Shown piece after piece: positions 8,516 to 16,994 of a DNA stretch of 64,000 nucleotides. Numbering within the stretch: position 1 is the stretch's first letter; each line of letters begins with the position of its first letter. The position numbers and the translations under genes were made by a program. Below the pieces are notes generated by a model, which saw nothing but the letters and a program-made list of their open reading frames with translations, did not search any database and had not been told where the DNA came from. The DNA is from Allobosea sp039673065 (GTDB taxonomy: Bacteria > Pseudomonadota > Alphaproteobacteria > Rhizobiales > Beijerinckiaceae): contig NZ_JBDJKW010000007.1 of the NCBI RefSeq assembly GCF_039673065.1, positions 1-64,000 of the forward strand, given 5' to 3'.

Positions 8516-9144
8516 TCCTTCGCCTGCGCCAGCGCGTTGACGGCCGCTGCCGCCATGGCCGAGCCGCCGCGCCGGCCGTGCACGACGAGGAAGGGCACGC
8601 GCCCGTCCTGCGCCAGCGCTTCCTTCGATTCGGCCGCGCCGACGAAGCCGACGGGGATGCCGATCACCGCGGCGGGCTGCGGCGCGCCTGCGTCGAGCAT
8701 TTCCAGCAGCCGGAACAGCGAGGTCGGTGCATTGCCGATCACCACGACGGCACCGGCGAGATGCGGCCGCCAGAGCTCCATCGCCGCCGCCGAGCGGGTG
8801 GTGCCGGCCTGGGCGGCCAGCGCCGGCACAGCAGGGTCGGTCAGCGTGCAGATCACCGCATTATCGGCCGGCAGTCGGGCACGCGTCACGCCGTCCGCCA
8901 CCATGCGCGCATCGCAGAGGATCGGCGCGCCGCCGGCGAGCGCGGCTTCGGCTTTCGCCGCGAAGTCCGGCGACATCGCCACGTCCTTCGGCAGGTCGGT
9001 CATGCCGCAGGCATGGATCATGCGCACCACCACCCGCTCCGCCGTGCCCGAGAAGCGGGCGAGGTCGGCCTCGGCGCGGATGATCGCGAAGGAGCGCTCA
9101 TAGATCGCCGCGCCGTCGCGGATATAGGCATGCTGCGTCGTCAC
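8512..9144 (-). CDS. cobH: Precorrin-8X methylmutase
   Basis: CobH (210 aa) shifts the C-11 methyl to C-12, turning precorrin-8X into hydrogenobyrinic acid. The sequence has the family signature YERSFAIIRAEADL at the start, the conserved histidine in VVVRMIHACGMTDL (about residue 44), and IGIPVGFVGAAESKEAL near the end. Four-base overlaps connect it to cobG upstream and cobI downstream. Confidence 0.96.
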   Translation of the reverse strand: MTTQHAYIRDGAAIYERSFAIIRAEADLARFSGTAERVVVRMIHACGMTDLPKDVAMSPDFAAKAEAALAGGAPILCDARMVADGVTRARLPADNAVICTLTDPAVPALAAQAGTTRSAAAMELWRPHLAGAVVVIGNAPTSLFRLLEMLDAGAPQPAAVIGIPVGFVGAAESKEALAQDGRVPFLVVHGRRGGSAMAAAAVNALAQAKE

Positions 9145-10424
9145 GCTGTCCGGTCCCGTTGCTGCGCGGCCTCGAGGCGCGCGCGGATGTCCTGACCCGG
9201 TTCGAGCCGGCGCACAAGCTCCGCCAGGCCGAGCACCGCTTCCGGCGGATCGCCGGCGCGCCCGCCGAACACCACCTCATAGGCGCCGCCATGGCCGGTC
9301 AGGGTCAGCGTCGCCGGCCCCGGATGGGCGCAGGCCTTGGCGCAGCCGGAGACGTGCAGGCCCGCGGCGAGCCGGGGCGGCAGCGCCGCCACGATCAGCG
9401 GCGCGTCGGCGAGCGTCGCCGCTTGGCCGCGCGTGCAGCCGGGCGCACCGGTGCAGACCGCGACACCGAGCCGCGGATCGTCGGCGGCGACGATCTGACC
9501 TAGCCCGGTGAGCGCCTCGCCCAGCCGCTCGGCCCGGTCCGCATCCAGCCCGCAGAAGGCGAGGCCGCGCCAGGGCGTCGGCCGGATGAGGGCGACGCCG
9601 GCCGCCTGCGCCGCATCGGCGATGCGCGCCAGTGTCTGCGCCTCGCAGCGGCCGAAGGGCAGGACGGCGAGCAGGGCGAGACCGCTGCGCTCGGGAAACA
9701 GGCCGGTCGCGGCCGGCGAAGGCCGCGCGGGTGGCGGCGGCAGCACAGGCAGCCCCGCGGCCAGCCCCGCCATCTGATCCTTGTCGAGCGCGCGCATGCG
9801 GGAAGGCGGCTTCGGCAGGGCGCCGCGCAGGGCGACGAAGCCCGTGAGCAGCTTGGCCGCGATCGCCGGCGCCTCTGTGACCGGCAGCGGCCCGAACCAC
9901 GGGCCATCGGCGATCTGGAGGCCGACCGTCCCCGTATCCAGCGCGCGCAGGCGCAGATCGGCGGCGAAGCCGTCGAGGGTCAGCGCGCCGCCGCCATCGA
10001 CCACGATCGAGGTCTTGGGGGGCACGCCGGCGACGGTGCGTCCGGCGCGCTCGACCGCCTCGGCCAGGGCTGCGGCGTCGATGCGGTCGTCGGCCGCGCG
10101 GCCGGCCAGCGGGGAGGCGAGGACGAGGCGGTTCGGCCCGTCGCCCTCCGCCTCGTCGACGAGGTCGCCGGCGAGCAGTGCCGCGACCAGGGCCGGATGC
10201 GTCCCGGCGCTGACGCCGCGCAATTGCAGATTGCCGCGGCTCGACACCTCGATCTGCCCGTTGCCATGGCGGGCGGCCAGCTCTGCGACTGCGGCGAGCC
10301 GTTGCGGCGTCAAGGCGTCGCGCGGCGGATGCAGGCGCACCAGCCAGCCGTCGCCGGTCTCCATCGGGCGCAGCGTGCCGGGGCACCAGCCGCGCCGCAT
10401 CGCCACGCGCTCGGCCTCGTTCAT
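9141..10424 (-). CDS. cobG: Precorrin-3B synthase
   Basis: Oxygen-dependent monooxygenase (427 aa) that makes the hydroxylactone precorrin-3B. It belongs to the sulfite/nitrite reductase-like iron-sulfur family. An N-terminal RRGWCPGTLRPMETGDGWLV segment and ferredoxin-like half-domains are followed by the cluster ligand motifs C-T-G-A-P-G-C (about residue 357) and S-G-C-A-K-A-C. The region between the two half-domains is unusually rich in alanine and proline. Its presence, with no CbiX or CbiD in view, indicates the aerobic route. The ATG overlaps the cobN stop by four bases. Confidence 0.93.
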   Translation of the reverse strand: MNEAERVAMRRGWCPGTLRPMETGDGWLVRLHPPRDALTPQRLAAVAELAARHGNGQIEVSSRGNLQLRGVSAGTHPALVAALLAGDLVDEAEGDGPNRLVLASPLAGRAADDRIDAAALAEAVERAGRTVAGVPPKTSIVVDGGGALTLDGFAADLRLRALDTGTVGLQIADGPWFGPLPVTEAPAIAAKLLTGFVALRGALPKPPSRMRALDKDQMAGLAAGLPVLPPPPARPSPAATGLFPERSGLALLAVLPFGRCEAQTLARIADAAQAAGVALIRPTPWRGLAFCGLDADRAERLGEALTGLGQIVAADDPRLGVAVCTGAPGCTRGQAATLADAPLIVAALPPRLAAGLHVSGCAKACAHPGPATLTLTGHGGAYEVVFGGRAGDPPEAVLGLAELVRRLEPGQDIRARLEAAQQRDRTA

Positions 10425-13400
10425 CGTGCCGCCTCCGGCTCGTCGAGCCGCGCCACCGAGTTCAGCCGGCTGCGCCAGAGCCCGCGCTCGCGCGCCTGGG
10501 TCAGCCGCGCCCGGATCGACGCGGCGGCGGGGGCGTTGGCGCGCTGCAGCGCCTCCCAGGTCGCCGCATCGCCGCAATAGGCCTGGAACACCGCGTCGAA
10601 CAGCGCGTCCGGTACCGCATCGGTGGTCGCGGCGTAGACGAAGAGTGCGTCGACCGCCTCGGCGAGCTCGGCCGCGCCGCGCCAGCCATGGGCGAGATGG
10701 CTCGCGATCCAGCGCGGATGGCAGAGCCGACCGTGCACGATGCGGGCGATGTCCTCGGCAAGCGTGCGGGCGCGCGGGTGCTCGGGGGCCGAGCTGTCGA
10801 CGCTGTAGAGCGCGGCGTCGCCGCCCACCGCCTGCAGCGCCGCGGCGAAGCCGCCGATTACGTCTGCGGCGCTGGTCGCCTCGAGAATGTCGCGGCCGGC
10901 GGTGTCGCTGACATGGATGAAGGCCTGCGCCGCGGCGATCCGGTCGGCAAAACCGGCATCGGGCGCGCCGCCGCCCTCGGGGCCGCCATAGGCATGGTCG
11001 CTGGCGGCGAGATAGGCCTGGCCGAGCTCGGCGCGCGCCCGCCAGTCGCCGTCGAGGGCCCGGTCGGCCATCGCCGCGCCGTAGCGGCCGGGCGCCGCGC
11101 CGAAGACGCGCGCCCCGCTCTCGCCGCGCCGGCGCGCGGCGGCCGGCTCGTTCCACGCATCCGGCTCGTCGAGCGCGGCGACGGCGCGGGCGGCGGCGTC
11201 GAGCAGCGCGATCTGCGCCGGGAAGGTGTCGCGGAAGGCGCCAGAGATGCGGATGGTGACGTCGGCGCGCGGCGCCGCCAGCTTCGCCTGCGGCACGATC
11301 ATGAAGCCGGTGACGCGGGTCGAGCCATGGTCCCAGAGCGGCGCGACGCCCATGAGATGCAGCGCGTGCGCGATGTCCTCGCCGCCCGAGCGCAGCGTCG
11401 GCGAAGCCCAGAGATCCATCACGATGCGGCGGGGATAGTCGCCTTCCTCCTGGAGATGACGGCGGATGACGGTCTCGGCGGCGCGGGCGCCGAGGCGGGC
11501 GGCGGCCCGGGTCGGCAGGGCGCGCGGATCGAGCGTCGAGAGATTGCGCCCCGTCGGCAGCACGTCCGGCCGGCCGCGATGCGGTGCACCCGCCGGCCCC
11601 GGCGGCACGAAGCGCCCGTCGAGCGCCCGCAGCAGGTTGGCGCGCTCGCTGGCGGCGGATACGGGATCGGCTTGCGATTGCCCGAAGACGTGCAAGCCGT
11701 CGCGGAACTGCGTCTCGGCGATGTCGCAGAGATGCGCGTCGAGCGCGGCAAGCGCGCCCTGCATGGCGAGATCGGGCGTCAGCCCGCAGGACGCGGCCAG
11801 CCCGGAGACATGGGCCCGGTCGAGAATCTCGCGGGCGACGATCTCGGCACGGCGCGGATCGAGCACCTGCGCCTGCGCGTATTCCTCGACGAGATCGCGC
11901 AGCAGCGCGACCTCGCCTTGATCGTCGGGGCCGGCGAGCGGCGGCGGCAGATGGCCGAGCGTCAGTGCCGAAAGCCGGCGCTTGGCCGGCGCAGCCTCGC
12001 CGGGGTCGTCGACCACGTAAGGATAGATCACCGGCAGCGTCGCAACCGCGAGCCGGGGCCAGCAACCCGGCGACAGCGCCACCGCCTTGCCCGGAAGCCA
12101 TTCGGTGGTGCCGTGCGTGCCGAGATGGATCAGCGCATCGGCCCGCCATTGCCGGCGCAGCGCCAGATAGAAAGCGAGATAGCCATGGCAGGGCGGCGCG
12201 TCGGGATCGTGATAGCGCGCCTTGCGATCGGGCGAGGCGTCGCGCGGCGGCTGCAGGGCGATGCAGACCCTGCCGAAATGCGCGGCCCGGAAGCGGAAGG
12301 CGCCGCCTTCGCAGGAAGGGTCGCTCTCCGGCGCGCCATGGCTGGCGAGCAGCGCGGCGCGTGCCTCGGACGGGATGCCGGCGAGCCAGTCGCGATAGGC
12401 GTCGAGCGGCAGGGCGAGATCGGCCGGTCCCTCGGTCAGCGCCCGCATCAGCGCTGCGCCGTCCGCGTCCGGAGCCGGTATGTCGTAGCCGGCCTCGGCC
12501 AGCAGCTCCCGGATCGCCAGTGCGCTTGCCGGCGTATCGAGCCCGACCGCGAAGCCGGCCCGGCCGCCGCGGGCGGGATAATCCGACATCACCAGCGCGA
12601 GGCGCCGGTCGCGGGCGGGCTTGCGGGCGAGCGCGACCCAGCCATTGGCGAGATCGGCCAGCGCGGCGATGCCGGCCTCGTCCGGTGCGAAGCGGCGCAG
12701 CGGCAGGCCGGTCGCGGCATCGGTCAGCTCCTGCTTGAAGGCGACGGGAATCGCGCCGAGCCGCCCGTCGAACTCCGGCAGGGCGGCCTGCATGGCGAGG
12801 TCGGTGGCCGAGAGCCCCCGGGACGAGGCGGCCCAGGCCTCGCGAGGGCTGCCGACCGGCACGGCCTGCAGGATCGGGCAATCGGCGCGGTCGAGCACGA
12901 AATCGGCGCCGCCGCGAGCGGAAAAGGCGGTGGTGGCGACGATCAGCGCCGGCTTGCGCGCGGCGATCAGCGCGGAAAGCGCGGCGATGACGGCCGGGTC
13001 CTTCAGGCTGGTCAGCGCCAGCGGCAGGGCTGCGAGCCCGCGTGCGGCCAGCGCCTGCGCCATGGCCTCGACCATCGCCGTGTCGCCGGCGGCGACGCCG
13101 GAGCGATAGGCGAGGATCGGAACGAGGGGCCTGTCGGCCGGCAAGGCGGCGAGCGCCTCGGGCCATGGCAGGGGCGCGCCGGCCGGGCCGATGGCGAAGA
13201 GGCCGGGAAGCGGAACGGGATCGAGATCGCAAGCCTCCGGCGATGCCTCATCCCCCTGCTCCAGGTGATGGGCCGGCGAAGCCGCGGCGGAGGAACGGGC
13301 GCTGCGTCCTGCGAGATAGGCCTCCAGCCGCGCCAGCAGGCGGTCCATGTTCTGCGTGCCGCCGCCGGCGTGGAAATGGCCGAGCAGGGCGTCGGCGAGG

Positions 13401-13795
13401 ACCTTCGGCACCGTGCCGTAGCCGGCGAGGCGGTCGTCGTCGCGATCGTCGCCCGGCAGCACGGCCAGCGGCACGCCGGCCGCCTTGCAGGCGGCCGAGA
13501 TCTGCTCGATTCCGTAGCGCAGATAGTCGAGCCCGCCGAGGCAGCGCAGCAGCACGAAGCGCGAGCGGGTCAGCGTCGCCTCGATCAGCAGGTCGATGGA
13601 GAGCGGATGCTTCAGCCGCCGCAGCGGCACGAGGCGCAGCGAGGCCGCGCCCGGCCGGGCCGCAGCAGCGGCCGCCAGCGCCGAGAGGTCGCTGTCGCTG
13701 AAGGAGAGCACCACGACGTCCGCCGGGGGCAGGGCGAGGTCGACGGCATCCTCGCCGTCGTCGAGCCTGACCTCGCTGGTCGGGAGAAGGTGCAT
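10421..13795 (-). CDS. cobN: Cobaltochelatase subunit CobN
   Basis: Large subunit (1124 aa) of the ATP-dependent cobaltochelatase that inserts cobalt into hydrogenobyrinic acid diamide; it is related to magnesium chelatase subunit BchH. It starts MHLLPTSEVRLDDGED, the usual CobN beginning, and has H-L-G-T-H-G-T-T-E-W-L-P-G-K in the centre, a classic CobN/ChlH motif. GAGG lies eight bases before the ATG; a GTG at 13822 is possible but less likely. It is shorter than the roughly 1270-aa Pseudomonas denitrificans type. The CobS and CobT partners are not in this window. It is preceded by a hairpin and by cobW. Confidence 0.95.
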   Translation of the reverse strand: MHLLPTSEVRLDDGEDAVDLALPPADVVVLSFSDSDLSALAAAAAARPGAASLRLVPLRRLKHPLSIDLLIEATLTRSRFVLLRCLGGLDYLRYGIEQISAACKAAGVPLAVLPGDDRDDDRLAGYGTVPKVLADALLGHFHAGGGTQNMDRLLARLEAYLAGRSARSSAAASPAHHLEQGDEASPEACDLDPVPLPGLFAIGPAGAPLPWPEALAALPADRPLVPILAYRSGVAAGDTAMVEAMAQALAARGLAALPLALTSLKDPAVIAALSALIAARKPALIVATTAFSARGGADFVLDRADCPILQAVPVGSPREAWAASSRGLSATDLAMQAALPEFDGRLGAIPVAFKQELTDAATGLPLRRFAPDEAGIAALADLANGWVALARKPARDRRLALVMSDYPARGGRAGFAVGLDTPASALAIRELLAEAGYDIPAPDADGAALMRALTEGPADLALPLDAYRDWLAGIPSEARAALLASHGAPESDPSCEGGAFRFRAAHFGRVCIALQPPRDASPDRKARYHDPDAPPCHGYLAFYLALRRQWRADALIHLGTHGTTEWLPGKAVALSPGCWPRLAVATLPVIYPYVVDDPGEAAPAKRRLSALTLGHLPPPLAGPDDQGEVALLRDLVEEYAQAQVLDPRRAEIVAREILDRAHVSGLAASCGLTPDLAMQGALAALDAHLCDIAETQFRDGLHVFGQSQADPVSAASERANLLRALDGRFVPPGPAGAPHRGRPDVLPTGRNLSTLDPRALPTRAAARLGARAAETVIRRHLQEEGDYPRRIVMDLWASPTLRSGGEDIAHALHLMGVAPLWDHGSTRVTGFMIVPQAKLAAPRADVTIRISGAFRDTFPAQIALLDAAARAVAALDEPDAWNEPAAARRRGESGARVFGAAPGRYGAAMADRALDGDWRARAELGQAYLAASDHAYGGPEGGGAPDAGFADRIAAAQAFIHVSDTAGRDILEATSAADVIGGFAAALQAVGGDAALYSVDSSAPEHPRARTLAEDIARIVHGRLCHPRWIASHLAHGWRGAAELAEAVDALFVYAATTDAVPDALFDAVFQAYCGDAATWEALQRANAPAAASIRARLTQARERGLWRSRLNSVARLDEPEAAR

Positions 13796-13831
13796 GGTCA
13801 GGGCCTCGCGGCCGGTTTTCACAGATCGGGA

Positions 13832-13854
13832 GGGACCGCCATGCCGGCGGTCCC
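13832..13854. terminator. Hairpin in the cobW-cobN gap
   Basis: A perfect nine-base stem (GGGACCGCC at 13832-13840, complement at 13846-13854) with a five-base loop sits in the 96-base gap between cobW and cobN. No T-run follows it on the minus strand. It could be a processing or attenuation site that sets cobN levels below cobW, rather than a full terminator. Confidence 0.35.
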
Positions 13855-13891
13855 CGACACGCGTCGCCCCCGAAAGAGGGCGTCTATAGCA

Positions 13892-14941
13892 TCATCCCCG
13901 CAGGGCCGCTTCCACCGCGGCGCGGTCGAAACCCTTGAGCCCGATCACCACCAGGCGGCCGTCGCGCGCCTCGTCGGCGCCCCAGGGCCGGTCGTAATGA
14001 TGGCCGACGCGGCGGCCGACGCCCTGCACGACGAGGCGCATCGGCTTGCCGGGGATGGCGGCGAAGCCCTTCACCCGCAGCACGCCCTCGGCCTCCGCCG
14101 CCCGGGCGATGCGGGCGGTCAGTTCCTCCGGCGTCGCGGCCGGCGGCAGGGGCAGGGCGACGCTATCGAAATCGTCATGGTCGTGATCCTCGCCTTCGCC
14201 GTGATGCGAGGGGCGGCCGGCGAGATCGGCTTCCGCCGCCGCGCCCAGCCCGATGATCAGCGCCGGCTCGACCTTGCCATGGGCGGTCTCGACGATCTTG
14301 ATCGCCTTGGGCAGATGCGCGGCGATTTCGGCCTTGACCTTCTCGCGCCCGGCGGCGTCGATCAGGTCGCTCTTGTTGAGCAGGATCAGGTCGGCGCAGA
14401 GGATCTGGTCCTCGAACACCTCCTCCAGCGGGTTGTCGTGATCGACCGCCTGGTCCTTGGCGGCCTGGGCCTTCAGCGCCTCCGGATCGTCGGCGAACTG
14501 GCCCTCGGCGACCGCGGGGCCGTCGACCACGGCGATCACCCCGTCGACGGTGACGCGAGCGCGGATCGCGGGCCAGTTGAAGGCGCTGACCAGCGGCTTC
14601 GGCAGGGCGAGGCCCGAAGTCTCGATCAGGATGTGCTGCGGCGGGTTCGGGCGGTCGAGCAGCTTTTCCAGCGCCGGCACGAAATCGTCGGCGACCGTGC
14701 AGCAGATGCAGCCGTTCGGCAGCTCGACGATGTCCTCGGCGGTGCAGCCTTCGATGCCGCAGCCGGCGATGAACGAGCCGTCGAAGCCGAGATCGCCGAA
14801 CTCGTTGACCAGCACGGCGAGGCGCTTGCCGCCGGCATTCTCCAGAAGATGGCGCACCAGCGTGGTCTTTCCGGCCCCGAGGAAGCCGGTGACGATGGTG
14901 CAGGGCACCTTGCCGAGGGAGGTCTGGGAGGCGGTGGTCAT
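13892..14941 (-). CDS. cobW: Cobalamin biosynthesis protein CobW (G3E GTPase metallochaperone)
   Basis: G3E-family GTPase (349 aa), thought to deliver cobalt to the chelatase. It has the P-loop GFLGAGKTT (about residues 19-27), the metal-binding C-x-C-C motif in NGCICCTV (about residues 76-83), the guanine motif LNKSDL and a histidine/aspartate-rich loop HHGEGEDHDHDD before the C-terminal domain. AAGGA lies nine bases before the ATG. It is second in the riboswitch operon, just upstream of cobN, which fits cobalt delivery to CobN. Confidence 0.96.
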   Translation of the reverse strand: MTTASQTSLGKVPCTIVTGFLGAGKTTLVRHLLENAGGKRLAVLVNEFGDLGFDGSFIAGCGIEGCTAEDIVELPNGCICCTVADDFVPALEKLLDRPNPPQHILIETSGLALPKPLVSAFNWPAIRARVTVDGVIAVVDGPAVAEGQFADDPEALKAQAAKDQAVDHDNPLEEVFEDQILCADLILLNKSDLIDAAGREKVKAEIAAHLPKAIKIVETAHGKVEPALIIGLGAAAEADLAGRPSHHGEGEDHDHDDFDSVALPLPPAATPEELTARIARAAEAEGVLRVKGFAAIPGKPMRLVVQGVGRRVGHHYDRPWGADEARDGRLVVIGLKGFDRAAVEAALRG

Positions 14942-14997
14942 GCTGCGAAATCCTTGATCTGGCCCGATGGGCAGGGGCGCCTTGCAAAAGGCGTCGG

Positions 14998-15441
14998 TCA
15001 GATGAAAAGCGGGAGGAATTGGCGGGCGGTCCGGTGCGCGCGCCGGCTCCTGAGCGGCGGCACGCGCGCCACCACGCCCTTGCGGATGCAGACCGGCCGC
15101 TCGCGCCAGGGCACGATGCCGTCCTGGCTCGCCGCATAGCGCAAGGCGGCGTCGGCGATGTCCTCGACATGCTCGGCGCGGTCGAGATCGCCGATCACAT
15201 AGGTCCACTTGCCTTCCGCCACGAGCGCGACCGTGCAGGGCCGCTTGCAGACGGAGAGGCATTCGACCGGCACGACGGGAATCCCGCTGCCGGCGAGGCG
15301 CTCGTCGAGGCTTTGCGCCAGCGCGATGCCGGGCTGGTCGTAGCCCTCGGCGAGGTCGGGCCGCGGGCGCCGGCAGGTCGTGCAGACATGCAGGGTGCAG
15401 CCGGCGGGCGTGACGGCCGCTGGGGCGGTGAGGTCGGTCAT
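14998..15441 (-). CDS. DUF1636 family metal-binding protein
   Basis: Protein of 147 aa with cysteine motifs C-x-x-C near the N-terminus (HVCTTCRRP) and E-C-L-S-V-C-K-R-P-C in the middle, a thioredoxin-like [2Fe-2S] ferredoxin arrangement seen in DUF1636 proteins encoded next to cobW. The function is unknown. The gene position suggests a role in cobalt handling or in the redox steps of corrin synthesis. I chose the ATG at 15441. Its ribosome binding site is poor, so translation may depend on the 27-codon ORF ending 32 bases upstream. First full gene after the riboswitch. Confidence 0.8.
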   Translation of the reverse strand: MTDLTAPAAVTPAGCTLHVCTTCRRPRPDLAEGYDQPGIALAQSLDERLAGSGIPVVPVECLSVCKRPCTVALVAEGKWTYVIGDLDRAEHVEDIADAALRYAASQDGIVPWRERPVCIRKGVVARVPPLRSRRAHRTARQFLPLFI

Positions 15442-15473
15442 GGGCGTGAGGTCGCTGCGGGCGCGCTGGCCGC

Positions 15474-15557
15474 TCACCGGGCCGGATGCGGCGCGATGAC
15501 GCGCGCCGTCGGCCGCAAGGCGGCATGCGTTCGGGTGGCGACGGCCGTCATGGTCAT
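15474..15557 (-). CDS. Possible 27-aa leader ORF downstream of the cobalamin riboswitch
   Basis: Small ORF with a good ribosome binding site (GGGAGA about seven bases before the ATG) between the riboswitch and the DUF1636 gene. The product starts MTMTAVATRTHAALRPTAR, is basic and has three histidines. It resembles nothing I recognise. Because the next gene lacks a clear ribosome binding site, this ORF may be the element whose translation the riboswitch controls, with DUF1636 translated by coupling. It could also be a chance reading. Confidence 0.35.
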   Translation of the reverse strand: MTMTAVATRTHAALRPTARVIAPHPAR

Positions 15558-15599
15558 GATCGTTTCTCCCGGCCACCCCACCGGCAGCCTGTTGGCGAC

Positions 15600-15770
15600 A
15601 TCGAGCGACGGCAGGTCTCCTGGCTCGCGGGTCGCCGGTCTGCGCCGCCTTCCCGGTCCCCCCGGTGGCCGCTGGCGCAAACCTCGCCGCTTACAGTTGC
15701 GGGGGCAGCCGCGGCGTTTCACCGCGTTCCCTTTTCACCTCGTCTCCGAGGCACCGTCGCGGATGAACAT
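15600..15770 (-). promoter_or_regulatory. Cobalamin (adenosylcobalamin) riboswitch
   Basis: Read on the minus strand the segment has GGTGCC (complement of 15750-15755), the AAAAGGGAA element (about 15727-15736), the nearly invariant GCCCCCGCAACTGTAAGC (15689-15706) and the B12 box AGCCAGGAGACCTGCC (15610-15625), in the proper order and spacing. It precedes the DUF1636-cobW-cobN-cobG-cobH-cobI-cobJ run and should lower its expression when adenosylcobalamin is plentiful. The divergent cobP-cobO genes start about 75 bases away on the other strand and are not under this RNA. Confidence 0.95.
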
Positions 15771-15844
15771 TAGCCACAGCCGGCAGGCTGTGCAATGCAG
15801 CGACCGCCGCGGCCAAGGGTCGCCAGACGCGGAGAGCGCACCCG

Positions 15845-16357
15845 ATGATCCCGAGAAGCCTCACCCTCGTCCTCGGCGGAGCCCGTTCCGGCAAGAGCCG
15901 CCATGCCGAAGCGCTGGTCGAGGCCTTCCCGGCGCCCTGGACCTATGTCGCCACGGCGCAGGCCTATGACGACGAGATGCGCCGCCGCATCGCCGAGCAC
16001 CGCGCCCGCCGCCCGGCCGGCTGGCGGACGGTCGAGGCACCGCTGGCCCTGCCGGAGGCGTTGCGGAACGTGAACCCCGGCCAGCCCGTGCTGGTCGACT
16101 GCCTGACGCTCTGGCTGACCAATCTCATCCTCGGCGAGCGTGACGTGGCGGTCGCGACCGGCGAACTGCTCGCCGCCTGCCGCCAGGTCGAGGCGCCGCT
16201 TGTCCTGGTGTCCAACGAGGTCGGGCTCGGCATCGTGCCGGAGAACGCGCTCGCCCGCCGTTTCCGCGACGAGGCCGGCCGGCTGCACCAGCGCCTTGCC
16301 GCGCAGGCCGACAGCGTGGTCTTCATGGTCGCCGGATTGCCGATGACGGTGAAGTGA
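15845..16357 (+). CDS. cobP: Bifunctional adenosylcobinamide kinase / adenosylcobinamide-phosphate guanylyltransferase
   Basis: CobP/CobU (170 aa) phosphorylates adenosylcobinamide and transfers GMP to it, activating the molecule for lower-ligand attachment. The P-loop LGGARSGKSRHAE (about residues 10-22), the WTYVATAQAYDDEMRRRI segment with the HRARRP motif (about residues 53-58), and SNEVGLGIVPENALARRFRDEAG are all family signatures. It starts the plus-strand cobP-cobO pair, divergent from the riboswitch operon. Confidence 0.95.
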   Translation: MIPRSLTLVLGGARSGKSRHAEALVEAFPAPWTYVATAQAYDDEMRRRIAEHRARRPAGWRTVEAPLALPEALRNVNPGQPVLVDCLTLWLTNLILGERDVAVATGELLAACRQVEAPLVLVSNEVGLGIVPENALARRFRDEAGRLHQRLAAQADSVVFMVAGLPMTVK

Positions 16358-16370
16358 CGGGAGACGGGCG

Positions 16371-16982
16371 ATGACGATCGCAGCCGAGGAGGCCGCGCGC
16401 CACAAGGCGAAGATGGAAAAGCGCAAGGCAGTGCAGGACGCCGAGATCGCCGGCAAGACGATCGAGAAGGGCCTGCTCATCGTCAACACCGGTCCCGGCA
16501 AGGGCAAGTCCACCGCGGCCTTCGGGCTGATGCTGCGGGCGCTCGGCCATGGCTGGCGCGTCGGCGTGGTGCAGTTCATCAAGGGCGCCTGGGAGACCGG
16601 GGAGCGCAAGGCGCTCGACGCCTTCGGCGACCGGATCGCCTGGCACAGCATGGGCGAGGGCTTCACCTGGGAGACGCAGGACAAGGCGCGCGACATCGCG
16701 GCCGCGACCCGCGCCTTCGAGATGGCGAAGGCGCTTATGGCCGATGAGAGCATTCGCCTGCTGGTGCTCGACGAGCTCAATATCGCGCTGCGCTACGACT
16801 ACCTGCCGCTGGCCGAGGTCGTCGCCACCCTGCGTGCGCGCCGGCCGGACCTGCACGTCGTGGTCACCGGGCGCAACGCCAAGCCCGAGCTGATCGAGGC
16901 GGCCGATCTCGTCACCGAGATGACGCTGGTGAAGCACCATTTCGCCGCCGGCGTGAAGGCTCAGGCCGGCATCGAGTTCTGA
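16371..16982 (+). CDS. cobO: Cob(I)yrinic acid a,c-diamide adenosyltransferase
   Basis: CobO/BtuR-type adenosyltransferase (203 aa) that attaches the 5-prime-deoxyadenosyl group to cobalt(I). P-loop NTGPGKGKSTAAFG (about residues 39-52), GVVQFIKGAWETGE, and LLVLDELNIALRYDYL (Walker B-like) fit the family; VTGRNAKPELIEAADLVTEM near the end is typical. It starts 13 bases after cobP and ends 12 bases before the convergent end of cobD. Confidence 0.96.
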   Translation: MTIAAEEAARHKAKMEKRKAVQDAEIAGKTIEKGLLIVNTGPGKGKSTAAFGLMLRALGHGWRVGVVQFIKGAWETGERKALDAFGDRIAWHSMGEGFTWETQDKARDIAAATRAFEMAKALMADESIRLLVLDELNIALRYDYLPLAEVVATLRARRPDLHVVVTGRNAKPELIEAADLVTEMTLVKHHFAAGVKAQAGIEF

Positions 16983-16994
16983 CGGCGCGCCGCC

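Noticed and set aside
9141..13232. A continuous minus-strand frame joining cobG to an upstream extension within cobN
   Set aside because: The upstream part is an out-of-frame reading of cobN. CobG begins at 10424, in a four-base overlap with the cobN stop.
10688..15139. A very long open frame on the plus strand opposite cobN and cobW
   Set aside because: High GC content removes stops from antisense frames; its residues are arginine/glycine-rich with no domain, while the minus strand encodes clear CobN and CobW.
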